A stretch of 60,687 nucleotides of DNA, taken from positions 1-60,687 of the forward strand of contig JAIOQZ010000041.1 of the NCBI GenBank assembly GCA_021108395.1, written 5' to 3'. A model generated the notes under the pieces. That model ran no database searches. It was not told where the DNA came from and saw nothing but the letters and a program-made list of their open reading frames with translations. Below, piece after piece: positions 8,553-21,111 of this stretch. This DNA is from Candidatus Cloacimonadota bacterium. GTDB taxonomy: Bacteria > Cloacimonadota > Cloacimonadia > Cloacimonadales > JAIOQZ01. Made by a program: the position numbers and the translations under genes. Positions within the stretch are counted from its first letter, which is position 1; the number at the start of each line of letters is the position of its first letter.

Positions 8553-9881
8553 TTAAACCTTGCCGCGGCCTACGCCGTAGTAGGTGAAGCCCAGCTTCTC
8601 CAGCTCGGTCGGGTTGTATTGGTTGCGCCCGTCAAACACGACCGGCTCGGTAAGAGCTGCCTTGATGCGCTCGAAGTCGGGATAGCGGAACTGCCGCCAC
8701 TCGGTGATGAGCGCCAGGGCGTTGGCGCCCTCGAGGGCGTCGAAGTTACCCTTGGTGTAAATCAGGTTCGGGTGATCTCCTAAGATACGGCGCGCCTCGT
8801 CCATGGCCACGGGATCGAACACCTGAATGCGGGCGCCGACCTTCAGCAGCTCCGGCACGATGACCAGCGACGGCGCTTCACGCATGTCGTCGGTGTCCGG
8901 CTTGAACGAAAGCCCCCACACGGCAATGGTTTTGCCGGCGAGGTTGTCGCCGAAGTGCTTCTTTATCTTGTGCACCATCAGATGCTTCTGGCGCTCGTTC
9001 ACATCCTCGACGGCATCAAGCAGGGCGACGGAGGTGTCGCTGCGGCGCCCCATGTTGATGAGCGCTTTAACGTCCTTGGGAAAGCAGCTTCCGCCGTATC
9101 CCACACCTGGAAATATGAACTTGTAGCCAATGCGCGAATCGGAGCCGATGCCATGTCGCACCTCGGCTACGTCGGCGCCGAGACGTTCGCACAGCCCGGC
9201 GATCTCGTTCATGAAGCTTATCTTGGTGGCCAGCATACAGTTGGCGGCATACTTAGTCATTTCTGCCGAGCGTACGCTCATGATGATGCACTTCTCATGG
9301 ATGCGACTGAAGGGAGCATAGAGCTCGCGCATGATTTCGCCCACACGCACGTTGTCGGTACCCACCACGATGCGATCTGGCTTCATGAAATCGTCGATGG
9401 CGGCGCCTTCCTTGAGGAACTCGGGATTCGAGACGATGTCGAACTCGTAGTTCACGCCGCGCTCGTCGAGCCTGGACTGCACGGTCTGGCGCACCAGGTC
9501 GGCGGTGCCCACAGGCACAGTTGACTTGTTGACGATTACCTTGTAGCCATCCATGTGAGTGGCAATCTCATCGGCCACGGCCAGCACATATTGCAGGTCT
9601 GCCGAGCCGTCTTCGTCGGGTGGCGTACCCACAGCGATGAAGCAAATGAGCGAACGTTGCACCGCGTCACAGGTGTCGGTGGTGAACAGGAGACGCTCTT
9701 CGGCGGTGTTCCGCTTCACGAGCTTGTCGAGCCCTGGTTCGTAAATGGGAATCACCCCCGCCAGAAGCTTCTCGATCTTTCCCTCGTCGTTGTCCACACA
9801 AACAACCGTATTGCCCATCTCGGCAAAACAAGTGCCTGTAACCAGGCCCACATAGCCTGTGCCGATAACTGCCAGCTTCAT
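8553..9881 (-). CDS. ugd: UDP-glucose 6-dehydrogenase
   Basis: The 442-residue protein begins with the NAD-binding fold [14 protein letters not shown] and contains the central dimer helix and the catalytic cysteine Cys266 in GGSCFPKD. The C-terminal UDP-binding domain has the family motif [17 protein letters not shown]. It oxidises UDP-glucose to UDP-glucuronate for envelope polysaccharide synthesis. Within the UDP-glucose/GDP-mannose dehydrogenase family the FPKD form of the cysteine motif favours UDP-glucose; the more distant homologue at 11852-13150 has the HCIPIDP form. It is separated by only 11 bases from hflC upstream and 7 from tadA downstream. Confidence 0.92.
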   Translation of the reverse strand: MKLAVIGTGYVGLVTGTCFAEMGNTVVCVDNDEGKIEKLLAGVIPIYEPGLDKLVKRNTAEERLLFTTDTCDAVQRSLICFIAVGTPPDEDGSADLQYVLAVADEIATHMDGYKVIVNKSTVPVGTADLVRQTVQSRLDERGVNYEFDIVSNPEFLKEGAAIDDFMKPDRIVVGTDNVRVGEIMRELYAPFSRIHEKCIIMSVRSAEMTKYAANCMLATKISFMNEIAGLCERLGADVAEVRHGIGSDSRIGYKFIFPGVGYGGSCFPKDVKALINMGRRSDTSVALLDAVEDVNERQKHLMVHKIKKHFGDNLAGKTIAVWGLSFKPDTDDMREAPSLVIVPELLKVGARIQVFDPVAMDEARRILGDHPNLIYTKGNFDALEGANALALITEWRQFRYPDFERIKAALTEPVVFDGRNQYNPTELEKLGFTYYGVGRGKV

Positions 9882-9892
9882 ACGTCCTCCGT

Positions 9893-10888
9893 CTATCGAA
9901 TTTCTTTCAAGTAGCGATAATAGTCGCTGTCGGTGGAGAAGATGAGCGTGTTCTTACTGCCCATCGTTTCTTTGTAGGTTTCCAGTGTTTGCCACAGGCG
10001 ATAGAATTCGGGATCGCGATTGAATGTCTGGGCATAGATGCGCGTGGCTTCGGCGTCGGCTTCACCACGAATCTCCTGCACTTGACGGTAGGCGGTCGAT
10101 TCGATCTCCTGCAACCGTCGCTCCATCTCACCCAGAATCACGTCGCCCTCGCCAATGCCTGTGCTGCGATACCAGCCCGAAATCTTGCTGCGCTCGGCAA
10201 TCATGCGCTGATACACGTCACGGCGCACGCTCTCGATGTAGTTGATGCGCTTGATGCGCACATCGACAATCTCGATGCCATAGCGCTCCATATCACTGCG
10301 TGTCTCGGCCAGAACCTCCAGCTCGATTTCATGACGGCGGCCAATCGCTTCGGCATCGTCGGCTTGAGAATCGGCCAACTGCCGTGCCGCCACCGAGTCT
10401 CCATCGGCGGGGATCGTTTCCTGCACCTCTCGCAGAATGTTGATGTCATCGGCGGAGAACAGCAGCTCGCGGTTCGAGTCGCGGACGATCTCGATGAGCG
10501 TGTTGTTGGCGATGATGTCGCGGGTGACGCCGTTGATGACCGCGTCCAGACGGCCATGCGCCGAGCTTTCGAGCTTCACCGATTCATAATAGAGCAGCGG
10601 ATCGACGATGCGCCAGCGAGCGAACGTGTCCACCGCGATGAATTTCTTGTCGGCTGTGGGAATCTGGTTGGGTTCGCCGTCCCATTCGAGGATGCGCTTC
10701 TCGAAAAGATGCACCTTCTGAATGAGGGGCGCCTTGATGTGCAGCCCCGAGCGCGAAACCGCCCCGCCAACCGGTTCACCGAACTGGGTGACGATGGCGT
10801 GCTGAGTTTCATCAACGATGTACAGCGCGTCAACCACGAGGATGATGGCTACTGCGAGCAGGATGAACCATTTACCCTTTTTCATCAT
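9893..10888 (-). CDS. hflC: HflC-like SPFH/band-7 protein, FtsH modulator
   Basis: 331 residues with one N-terminal membrane segment ([20 protein letters not shown]) followed by a periplasm-facing SPFH domain ([16 protein letters not shown]) and a long coiled-coil region rich in E/R/A. In other bacteria HflK and HflC form a large cage around FtsH and modulate membrane-protein proteolysis. The start codon overlaps the hflK stop as ATGA, so the pair is translationally coupled. No ftsH lies in the window. The C-terminus ([17 protein letters not shown]) matches the usual HflC ending. Confidence 0.9.
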   Translation of the reverse strand: MMKKGKWFILLAVAIILVVDALYIVDETQHAIVTQFGEPVGGAVSRSGLHIKAPLIQKVHLFEKRILEWDGEPNQIPTADKKFIAVDTFARWRIVDPLLYYESVKLESSAHGRLDAVINGVTRDIIANNTLIEIVRDSNRELLFSADDINILREVQETIPADGDSVAARQLADSQADDAEAIGRRHEIELEVLAETRSDMERYGIEIVDVRIKRINYIESVRRDVYQRMIAERSKISGWYRSTGIGEGDVILGEMERRLQEIESTAYRQVQEIRGEADAEATRIYAQTFNRDPEFYRLWQTLETYKETMGSKNTLIFSTDSDYYRYLKEIR

Positions 10889-11841
10889 TGACCTCCACGG
10901 TCGAGGTTGAGCAGCGGCAGAACGCTCTCCAGATCCTCATCGACCAGATATATCTTATCGACTTTGGTGAGCACTTCGCGCATCGTCTCGAGGTAGAGAC
11001 GGCGGCGGGTCACTTGCGGCGCTTTGCGATACTCGGTGAGCACCTGGCGGAACATGGCCACCTCACCCTCGGCGCGATTGATGCGCGCTACGCGATAGCC
11101 CAGCGCCTCCTGAATGGAGCGCTCGGCGCGGCCTGTAGCTTCGGGAATGACCTGGTTGTACTGCTGCTCGGCTTCGTTCTTGATGCGGTCACGCTCCTGC
11201 ATAGCCGAGTTCACGGCGTTAAACGCAGGCTGCACCGGCGCCGGTGGCTTCACGTTCTGCAGGTTTACGGCCACAATCTCGATGCCGGATTCGTAGGCGT
11301 CGAGGGTTTCCTGCATCTGGCCCTCCACCAAAAAGGCAATCTCCTTACGCGAGAGCGTCAGCACCTCGTCGATGCTGCGGTCGCCCACCACCTGGCGCGT
11401 GACCGATTCGGAGACATCGCGCATGGTTTCCAGCGCGTTGCGCACGTTGAACAGGAACGCCACGGGATCCTTGATGCGATACTGCACGATCCACTCGACA
11501 TCGGCGATGTTGAGGTCGCCGGTGAGCATGAGTGATTCGCCGGAGTAGTCGGCGCTGGAATATTGCGTCTGCACGCCGGCCTGAAGCGTGCGGAAACCGA
11601 ACTCGGTCTTCTGCACCTTCTTCACCTTGATAACGGTCTTGGTTTCGATTCCAAACGGAATCTTGAAATGGAGTCCAGGGCCTGCCGTGCGAACATAAGC
11701 GCCAAAGCGCTGCACCACGGCTTCCTCTTCGGGGTTCACCACATAGAAGCCGGTGAGCAGGAAAATGCCCAATACCGCCACGATCAGGATAGTGACAGCC
11801 TTCTTGCGGCTCATCTTGAAACGGGCAACGTTGCCTTCCAT
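10885..11841 (-). CDS. hflK: HflK-like SPFH/band-7 protein, FtsH modulator
   Basis: The ATG at 11841 is preferred over more upstream codons because an AGGAG site lies just before it. The product has 318 residues: a basic N-terminus, one membrane segment (AVTILIVAVLGIFLLTGFYVV), then the SPFH core with the conserved NPEEEAVVQRFG and PGLHFKIPFGIE. The helical part contains the typical VNLQNVKPPAPVQPAFNAV. The Gly-rich head seen in proteobacterial HflK is absent, as in many other phyla. It starts 10 bases after the preceding dehydrogenase, so this membrane-quality-control pair is embedded between two nucleotide-sugar dehydrogenases. Confidence 0.9.
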   Translation of the reverse strand: MEGNVARFKMSRKKAVTILIVAVLGIFLLTGFYVVNPEEEAVVQRFGAYVRTAGPGLHFKIPFGIETKTVIKVKKVQKTEFGFRTLQAGVQTQYSSADYSGESLMLTGDLNIADVEWIVQYRIKDPVAFLFNVRNALETMRDVSESVTRQVVGDRSIDEVLTLSRKEIAFLVEGQMQETLDAYESGIEIVAVNLQNVKPPAPVQPAFNAVNSAMQERDRIKNEAEQQYNQVIPEATGRAERSIQEALGYRVARINRAEGEVAMFRQVLTEYRKAPQVTRRRLYLETMREVLTKVDKIYLVDEDLESVLPLLNLDRGGQ

Positions 11842-11851
11842 AGTGTCTCCT

Positions 11852-13150
11852 TTACAGCCGCGCCAGGTTGTCCGCTTCGATGCCCTTTGTCGCATAGCGT
11901 GTATCGAGCACCAGGCGGGCGCGAGGGATAATCTCGCCCCAGTCGTAGGCTGTATGGTCGGTGATGATGATCACAATATCGTAGCTTTCAATATTGGCGA
12001 GCGGCACCGACTTGTAGGTCTTGTGGTTCAGCTCATTGGTAAATTCAGGGACGTGAGGATCGTTGTAGTCGAAGGTCGCTTCCATTTCCTCGAGCTCGAC
12101 GATGATGTTCATGATGGGCGACTCGCGCATGTCTTCGATGTCACGCTTGTAGGCGGCGCCCAGCAGCAGGATTCGAGACTGCGACAGCGCCACGCGACGC
12201 TTGTTCAGCAGGCGGGCGGCCTTGCCCACCACGAACTGCGGCATGGCGACGTTTATCTCGCCGGCAAGCTCGATGAGCCGCGTGTGATAGTTGAACTCAC
12301 GCGCCTTCCAGGTAAGGTAGAAGGGGTCGATGGGGATGCAGTGTCCGCCCACACCGGGGCCTGGGTAGAACGCCATGAAGCCATAGGGCTTGGTCTTGGC
12401 GGCCTCGATCACTTCCCAGATGTCAATCTTCATGCGGTCGCACAGGATGGTCATCTCGTTTGCCAGAGCGATGTTGATGTTGCGGAACGTGTTTTCGTAA
12501 ATCTTCACCATCTCGGCAGCGCCCGGTGAAGACACCATGCACACCGGCGCGTCGAGGATGGCCTCGTAGAAGTGCGCCGACACTTCATTGCAGGCCGGCG
12601 TAACGCCACCGACAACCTTGGGCGTGTTGTGCGTTTTGTAGGACACATTGCCGGGGTCAACGCGCTCTGGAGAGAACGCCACGTAGATGTCTTTGCCTAT
12701 CTTGAAGCCACGCTTCTCGAACACGGGGACGATGATCTCCTCGGTGGTGCCAGGGTAGGTGGTGCTCTCGAGCACGACGAGGGTGCCTGGCTGCACATGG
12801 TCAACCATGGCGTTCACGGCGGCGCGGATGTAGCTGCTGTCCGGTTGCTGATATTTATCGAGCGGGGTGGGCACGGCAATCATGACCGCGTGCACCTCGC
12901 TCATCTGTGAATAGTCTTTTGTAGCGCTCAGGCGGCCATCGCCCACCACCAGGCGCAGTTCGTCGTCGTCCACGTCGCCGATGTAGTTACGGCCTGCGTT
13001 GACGCTGTCAACGGCATGGTCGCTGACATCGAAGCCAATGACCCGAAAGCCCTGGCGAGCAACGGTGACCGCCATTGGCAGGCCCACATAGCCAAGCCCG
13101 ACAACGCCAATGACCGCCGACTTATCCTCGATCTTCTGTTTCAGTTTCAT
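11852..13150 (-). CDS. UDP-N-acetyl-hexosamine 6-dehydrogenase-like nucleotide-sugar dehydrogenase
   Basis: Start ATG 13150 is supported by an AAAGG site; two more upstream codons are possible. The 432-residue protein has an NAD fold (VIGVVGLGYVGLPMAV), the catalytic Cys271 in GGHCIPIDPFYL, and the family C-terminal motif GAAYKRDIEDMRESP. The GHCIPIDP form is typical of the WbpA/TviB/WecC branch, which oxidises UDP-GlcNAc, UDP-GalNAc or UDP-ManNAc to uronic acids for O-antigen or capsule. The exact substrate cannot be read from sequence. It follows ahcY by 17 bases. Confidence 0.88.
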   Translation of the reverse strand: MKLKQKIEDKSAVIGVVGLGYVGLPMAVTVARQGFRVIGFDVSDHAVDSVNAGRNYIGDVDDDELRLVVGDGRLSATKDYSQMSEVHAVMIAVPTPLDKYQQPDSSYIRAAVNAMVDHVQPGTLVVLESTTYPGTTEEIIVPVFEKRGFKIGKDIYVAFSPERVDPGNVSYKTHNTPKVVGGVTPACNEVSAHFYEAILDAPVCMVSSPGAAEMVKIYENTFRNINIALANEMTILCDRMKIDIWEVIEAAKTKPYGFMAFYPGPGVGGHCIPIDPFYLTWKAREFNYHTRLIELAGEINVAMPQFVVGKAARLLNKRRVALSQSRILLLGAAYKRDIEDMRESPIMNIIVELEEMEATFDYNDPHVPEFTNELNHKTYKSVPLANIESYDIVIIITDHTAYDWGEIIPRARLVLDTRYATKGIEADNLARL

Positions 13151-13167
13151 TCCCATCCCTTTCAAAA

Positions 13168-14574
13168 TCAATAGCGATAGTGCTCTGGTTTGTATGGCCC
13201 GTCTGCCGAAATGCCGAGATATTCGGCCTGGTCGGGAGTGAGCCGCGTGAGAACGACGCCCAGCTTGGGCAGGTGCAGCCGCGCCACTTCTTCGTCGAGG
13301 TGCTTGGGCAACCGATACACCTTCGTTTCAAGCTCGGTTTTACAGATTTCAATCTGCGCCATCACCTGGTTGGTAAACGAGGCGCTCATCACGAACGAGG
13401 GATGCCCGGTGGCGTTGCCCAGGTTCACCAGGCGGCCTTCTGACAACAGAATGATGCTGTGGCCGTCGGGGAACACGATGCGATGCACCTGTGGCTTTAT
13501 CTCGATCTTCTCGATACCTGGCAGTTCGTAGAGCGCATCGACCTGAATCTCGTTGTCGAAGTGGCCGATGTTGCAGACGATGGCTTTGTCCTTCATCCGC
13601 TGCATATGCTCGACGGTGATGACATCGCAGTTGCCGGTGGTCGTCACGAAGATGTCACCCTCGCCCACCACCTGCTCGATGGTTGTCACCTCGAAGCCTT
13701 CCATCGCCGCCTGAAGCGCGCAGATGGGGTCGATCTCGGTGACGATGACCCGTGCGCCGAAGCCGCACATGCTCTGTGCGCACCCCTTGCCCACGTCGCC
13801 ATATCCAAGCACGACCACGACCTTGCCGGCCACCATGATGTCGGTGCCCCGCTTGATGCCGTCGGCCAGGCTCTCGCGGCAACCATAGAGGTTGTCGAAC
13901 TTGCTCTTGGTCACCGAGTCGTTCACGTTGAACGCCGGGAACAGGAGCTTGCCGCTCTCCATGAACTGATAGAGCCGATGTACGCCGGTGGTGGTTTCTT
14001 CGCTCACGCCCCGCATACCGGCGGCAATCTTGTGCCAGCGTTGCGGATGGGTGGCCAAGTCTTCGAGCAGCAGCTCGTGCATGATGGTCTGCTCGCGGCT
14101 GGCTGTGCCCGCCTGCGGCAGCTTGCCGGCGCTGGCGTATTCTTCTTCCAGTCGCCAGCCCTCGTGGATGAACAATGTGGCGTCGCCGCCGTCATCGACG
14201 ATCTGCTGGGGGCCAAGCTCTTTGCCAAACAGCAGCGCCTGCCTGGTGCACCACCAATATTCTTCGAGCGACTCGCCCTTCCAGGCGAACACAGGATAGC
14301 CGACCGCCGCGATGGCGGCGGCGGCATGATCCTGCGTACTGAATATGTTGCAGCTTGCCCAGCGGATGTCGGCGCCAAGCGCCCCGAGCGTCTCGATGAG
14401 CACGGCTGTCTGGATGGTCATGTGCAGGCTGCCCATAATGCGGACGCCTTCAAGGGGACGCTCGCCGGCGAATTTCTGGCGCACAGCCATGAGGCCGGGC
14501 ATCTCGGTTTCCGCCAGATCGATTTCTTTGCGTCCGTAATCGGCGAGCAGGATGTCGGCGATTTTGTACTGCAT
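13168..14574 (-). CDS. ahcY: adenosylhomocysteinase (S-adenosylhomocysteine hydrolase)
   Basis: A longer frame exists, but the start is set at ATG 14574 ([18 protein letters not shown]) because GGGGAGAG precedes it and the extension would only re-read the pnp 3' end. The 468-residue enzyme splits S-adenosylhomocysteine into adenosine and homocysteine, relieving product inhibition of methyltransferases. Visible signatures are [16 protein letters not shown], the EYWWCT segment of the long bacterial form, the NAD-binding [13 protein letters not shown], and [13 protein letters not shown]. The C-terminal [12 protein letters not shown]-like ending (here [12 protein letters not shown]) is the conserved NAD-contacting tail. 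It begins 10 bases after pnp. Confidence 0.97.
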   Translation of the reverse strand: MQYKIADILLADYGRKEIDLAETEMPGLMAVRQKFAGERPLEGVRIMGSLHMTIQTAVLIETLGALGADIRWASCNIFSTQDHAAAAIAAVGYPVFAWKGESLEEYWWCTRQALLFGKELGPQQIVDDGGDATLFIHEGWRLEEEYASAGKLPQAGTASREQTIMHELLLEDLATHPQRWHKIAAGMRGVSEETTTGVHRLYQFMESGKLLFPAFNVNDSVTKSKFDNLYGCRESLADGIKRGTDIMVAGKVVVVLGYGDVGKGCAQSMCGFGARVIVTEIDPICALQAAMEGFEVTTIEQVVGEGDIFVTTTGNCDVITVEHMQRMKDKAIVCNIGHFDNEIQVDALYELPGIEKIEIKPQVHRIVFPDGHSIILLSEGRLVNLGNATGHPSFVMSASFTNQVMAQIEICKTELETKVYRLPKHLDEEVARLHLPKLGVVLTRLTPDQAEYLGISADGPYKPEHYRY

Positions 14575-14584
14575 TGTCTCTCCC

Positions 14585-16819
14585 CTATCGGCGATATCCA
14601 CCACCGCCGCCACGGCCTCGGTCACGCCCGCCGCGGTCATTGCGTCCGCCACGGTCACGTCCGCCGCGGTCGCCGCCGCCACCGCCGGTGGATTCCTGGT
14701 AGTCATCGGGCAGCGTCGGGTTGCCTTCGATGCCCTTCATGCTGAAGCGCAGACGGCCATTGTCTTCCTTGATGTAACGCACCTTGACCATGTCGCCAAC
14801 CTTGACGAGGTCGGTCGTTTCGCGGATGCGCTTGAAATCGAGATTGCTGATGTGAATCATGCCTTCTTTGTAGCCTTCCATGATCTCGACAAAGGCGCCA
14901 AAGCCTTCGGTGCGGGTGATGAGGCCGTCGTAAACTTCGTTGAGGACAGGGCCATCGATGATCCAGCCCACGATCTCGCGAGCGTTGTCGATGCTGTCTC
15001 TGTCGGGACTGGCAATGCGAACCTCGCCGGTGTCGTCGATGTTGATCTGGACGCCGGTCTTCTCGATGATGCCCTTGATGATTTTGCCCTGTGGCCCGAT
15101 TACCTCGCCAATGCGAGTCGGGTCGATCATGAAGCTGACAATCTGCGGCGCGAACTCGCTTATCTCCGGTCGCGGCGCGGGCAGCACGGCCTCGATCTTG
15201 TCGAGGATGTGGATGCGGGCGGTCAGAGCCTTCTCGAGCGCAATCTTCATGATTTCGCGGGTGACGCCATCTATCTTGATGTCCATCTGCATACTGGTGA
15301 TGCCCTCGCGGGAACCGGCCACCTTGAAGTCCATGTCGCCGAGGTGATCTTCGAGGCCCATGATGTCGGTGAGCACCACGAAGGTGTCGCCTTCGAGGAT
15401 GAGGCCGTTAGCGATACCGGCGATGGGGCGCTTGAGCGGTACGCCGGCAGCCATCATGGCCAGGGTACCGCCGCAGACGGAAGCCATCGACGATGAACCG
15501 TTCGACTCGAATATCTCCGAGACGATGCGAACTGTGTAGGGGAAGTCTTCGCCATTGGGCAGCATGGGAAGCAAAGAACGCTCGGCCAGCGCGCCGTGGC
15601 CAATCTCACGACGGCCCGGGCCACGCAAGAATCCGGCTTCGCCCACGCTGAACGGCGGGAAGTTATAGTGAAGATAGAACGGCTTGCGATATTCCTCGTT
15701 CAACCCGTCGATGATCTCTTCGTCTCGGTTGGTGCCCAGCGTAACTGCGACAAAGGCCTGTGTCTCGCCACGAGTGAACAGCGCCGAGCCGTGCACACGC
15801 GGAACCACGTCCACTTCGCAGGTGATGGGACGGATGTCGTCGAGGCCGCGGCCATCGGCGCGGTGGTGGTCATACAGAATCGAGTGACGTACGTTCTGCT
15901 TCAGCAGCTTCTCGACGCCGCGCTTGAGGTCGCGCTCCTTCTCGGCAAAGGCGTCTTCGTCCAGGCTCTCTTCATAGGTTGTCATAATCTTATCGCGCAG
16001 GGCGTCAAAGGCGTCGTTGCGCTCCTGCTTGCCCTCGATGCGCACGGCGTCATGAAGCTCCTGCTTCCACTTGCCCTCGATCTCGTTCAAGATGTCCTGC
16101 GGGACGACATCGTATTCAAATGCCTTCTTCTCTTTGCCAACTTCCGCCGCAAGTTCGCCGATGATGGCGACAATCTGGCGGATGGCGTCATGGCCCATGT
16201 AAATCGCTTCGAGAATCTCCTGCTCGCTCACTTCTTCTGCGCCCGACTCGATCATCACGATCGAGCTGTGGCTGCCGGCCACGCTGATGTCGAGAATGCC
16301 CTTGCGAAGCACTTCCTGCGCCGGATAAAGCACAAGCTTGCGCTCGTCGTCCATTCCCACGCTGGCGCCGGCAATGGGGCCGCTGAAGGGGATGTCGGAG
16401 ATACTGAGCGCCGCAGACGCGCCAATGATGCCCAGCACGGCGGGGTCGGCGCCACCGTCATAGCTGAGGATGGTGATGACGACGTGAACGTCATTGCGAA
16501 AGCCGTCGGGGAACAGCGGGCGGATGCAGCGGTCGATGAGCCGGCAACTGAGGGTTGCGTTGGTGGACGGACGCGCCTCGCGCTTGAAGAAACCGCCGGG
16601 CACCTTGCCCGCGGCGTACATCTTCTCCTGGAAGTCAACGGTGAGCGGAAAGAAGCTGGCGTTGGCCCGCGGCTCTTTGCTCATGGTGACGGCAATGAGC
16701 ATTGTCGTAGCGCCGTATGTGAGGAAAATCGATCCGTTCGCTTGGCGCGCCATATGGCCGGTTTCAAGTGTGAGAGTTCTTCCGGCCAACTCGATGGATT
16801 TTTTGGTTATATTGAACAT
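14585..16819 (-). CDS. pnp: polyribonucleotide nucleotidyltransferase (PNPase)
   Basis: The 744-residue protein has two RNase PH-like domains ([10 protein letters not shown] and GTLALM-type regions), a KH domain at about 560-620 ([15 protein letters not shown]) and an S1 domain at about 630-700 ([17 protein letters not shown]). PNPase phosphorolytically degrades RNA from the 3' end. The last 35 residues are an unusual Gly/Arg/Asp tail made of repeated GGRDRGGR-like units, ending GGGGYRR; ordinary PNPases stop soon after S1. The start ATG follows AAAGGA. It lies downstream of rpsO, the classic rpsO-pnp order, with a hairpin between them. Confidence 0.97.
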   Translation of the reverse strand: MFNITKKSIELAGRTLTLETGHMARQANGSIFLTYGATTMLIAVTMSKEPRANASFFPLTVDFQEKMYAAGKVPGGFFKREARPSTNATLSCRLIDRCIRPLFPDGFRNDVHVVITILSYDGGADPAVLGIIGASAALSISDIPFSGPIAGASVGMDDERKLVLYPAQEVLRKGILDISVAGSHSSIVMIESGAEEVSEQEILEAIYMGHDAIRQIVAIIGELAAEVGKEKKAFEYDVVPQDILNEIEGKWKQELHDAVRIEGKQERNDAFDALRDKIMTTYEESLDEDAFAEKERDLKRGVEKLLKQNVRHSILYDHHRADGRGLDDIRPITCEVDVVPRVHGSALFTRGETQAFVAVTLGTNRDEEIIDGLNEEYRKPFYLHYNFPPFSVGEAGFLRGPGRREIGHGALAERSLLPMLPNGEDFPYTVRIVSEIFESNGSSSMASVCGGTLAMMAAGVPLKRPIAGIANGLILEGDTFVVLTDIMGLEDHLGDMDFKVAGSREGITSMQMDIKIDGVTREIMKIALEKALTARIHILDKIEAVLPAPRPEISEFAPQIVSFMIDPTRIGEVIGPQGKIIKGIIEKTGVQINIDDTGEVRIASPDRDSIDNAREIVGWIIDGPVLNEVYDGLITRTEGFGAFVEIMEGYKEGMIHISNLDFKRIRETTDLVKVGDMVKVRYIKEDNGRLRFSMKGIEGNPTLPDDYQESTGGGGGDRGGRDRGGRNDRGGRDRGRGGGGGYRR

Positions 16820-16927
16820 GCAGAGTCCTTTCGTGTTGCCGAAAAGCCCCTAAGCAATAGGCAGAGTGCACATTATGCGCTCGGCGTATCGCTCAAGTGC
16901 TTCCGGTGGATTACGGGTCAAAGAACG

Positions 16928-16952
16928 AAAGGGAGGGCAAGCCCTCCCCTTT
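16928..16952 (-). terminator. hairpin between rpsO and pnp
   Basis: An 11-base-pair GC-rich stem with one bulged base and a 2-4 base loop (AGGGC/GCCCT core) lies immediately after the rpsO stop. There is no T-run on the minus strand, so it is more likely a partial terminator or an RNA-processing site as in other rpsO-pnp operons than a full stop. Confidence 0.5.
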
Positions 16953-16958
16953 GTCGGA

Positions 16959-17228
16959 TTATTTTCTCAGTCCGAGGGACTTGATGAGCGTACGGTAGCG
17001 CTCCACGTCTTTCTTTTGCAGATAGTTGAGCAAACGACGACGCTGCCCGATGAGTGTGAGCAGCCCGCGACGCGTGTGGAAGTCCTTCTTGTGAATCTTC
17101 AGGTGCTCGGTAATCTGGCTGATGCGCCTGGTGATCAATGCCACCTGTACTTCTGGTGAGCCGGTATCGGAACCATGGAGTTTAAACTCTGCCACGATCG
17201 CCTGTTTGGCCTCGGATTTCAGTGCCAT
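16959..17228 (-). CDS. rpsO: 30S ribosomal protein S15
   Basis: The 89-residue protein is full length for S15 and shows the conserved [27 protein letters not shown] and [14 protein letters not shown] segments that contact 16S rRNA helices. An AGGAGG site precedes the ATG. The 74-base gap upstream, after the PFOR terminator, should contain its promoter; TTGTCT and TACAAG with 17-base spacing (minus strand) are a weak candidate. It heads the long rpsO-pnp-ahcY-...-tadA gene run. Confidence 0.98.
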   Translation of the reverse strand: MALKSEAKQAIVAEFKLHGSDTGSPEVQVALITRRISQITEHLKIHKKDFHTRRGLLTLIGQRRRLLNYLQKKDVERYRTLIKSLGLRK

Positions 17229-17302
17229 GTATCCTCCTTGTAGAAATTTGGGGCAAAACTGACGGGGCTACTCCCCTTGTAAAGTAATTTCTTGTCCCAG
17301 AC

Positions 17303-17338
17303 AAAAAGAAGGGACTCCTCATAATGACGAGCCCCTTC
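17303..17338 (-). terminator. Rho-independent terminator of the PFOR gene
   Basis: On the minus strand a 10-base-pair stem (GAAGGGGCTC with GAGTCCCTTC, one mismatch) is followed directly by TTTTT. It begins a few bases after the PFOR stop codon and separates this gene from rpsO. Confidence 0.8.
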
Positions 17339-17344
17339 CCGAAT

Positions 17345-20950
<3,606 letters not shown>

Positions 20951-21035
20951 GCGTACCTTCCTTAATCGTTTATTCGTTTTTGTGGTCAGAATCTTGCATT
21001 CACAGAGTAATCATATTCCCTTCTTTCAATAAAAC

Positions 21036-21055
21036 CCGTCAAGCGATTCCGTCAA
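21036..21055 (-). promoter_or_regulatory. direct repeat TTGACGG x2 upstream of PFOR
   Basis: Two identical TTGACGG words, start to start 13 bases apart, lie on the minus strand about 90-105 bases before the PFOR start. Each could be a -35 element or the pair an operator; a TATGAT lies at 21015-21010 but at non-standard distance (21 bases). Functional assignment is speculative. Confidence 0.3.
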
Positions 21056-21073
21056 CCCTTTTCCCGCATGCAC

Positions 21074-21103
21074 AAAAAAAGCGGGGCGCACTTGCCCCGC
21101 TTC
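21074..21103 (-). terminator. Rho-independent terminator of the apbE-to-cargo operon
   Basis: A perfect 9-base-pair stem AAGCGGGGC/GCCCCGCTT with a 6-base loop is followed on the minus strand by a run of seven T. It lies right after the stop of the FG-GAP/dockerin gene and closes the seven-gene run that starts at 31.87 kb. Confidence 0.9.
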
Positions 21104-21111
21104 AGCGTCAT

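Noticed and set aside
7838-8587. A 249-codon plus-strand frame
   Set aside because: It runs across the hairpin cassette, the tRNA-Ser and antisense to tadA, without a domain or ribosome site.
14575-14706. N-terminal extension of ahcY
   Set aside because: The extra 44 codons re-read the Gly/Arg tail region of pnp; the internal ATG has a strong ribosome site and matches the usual start of the enzyme.
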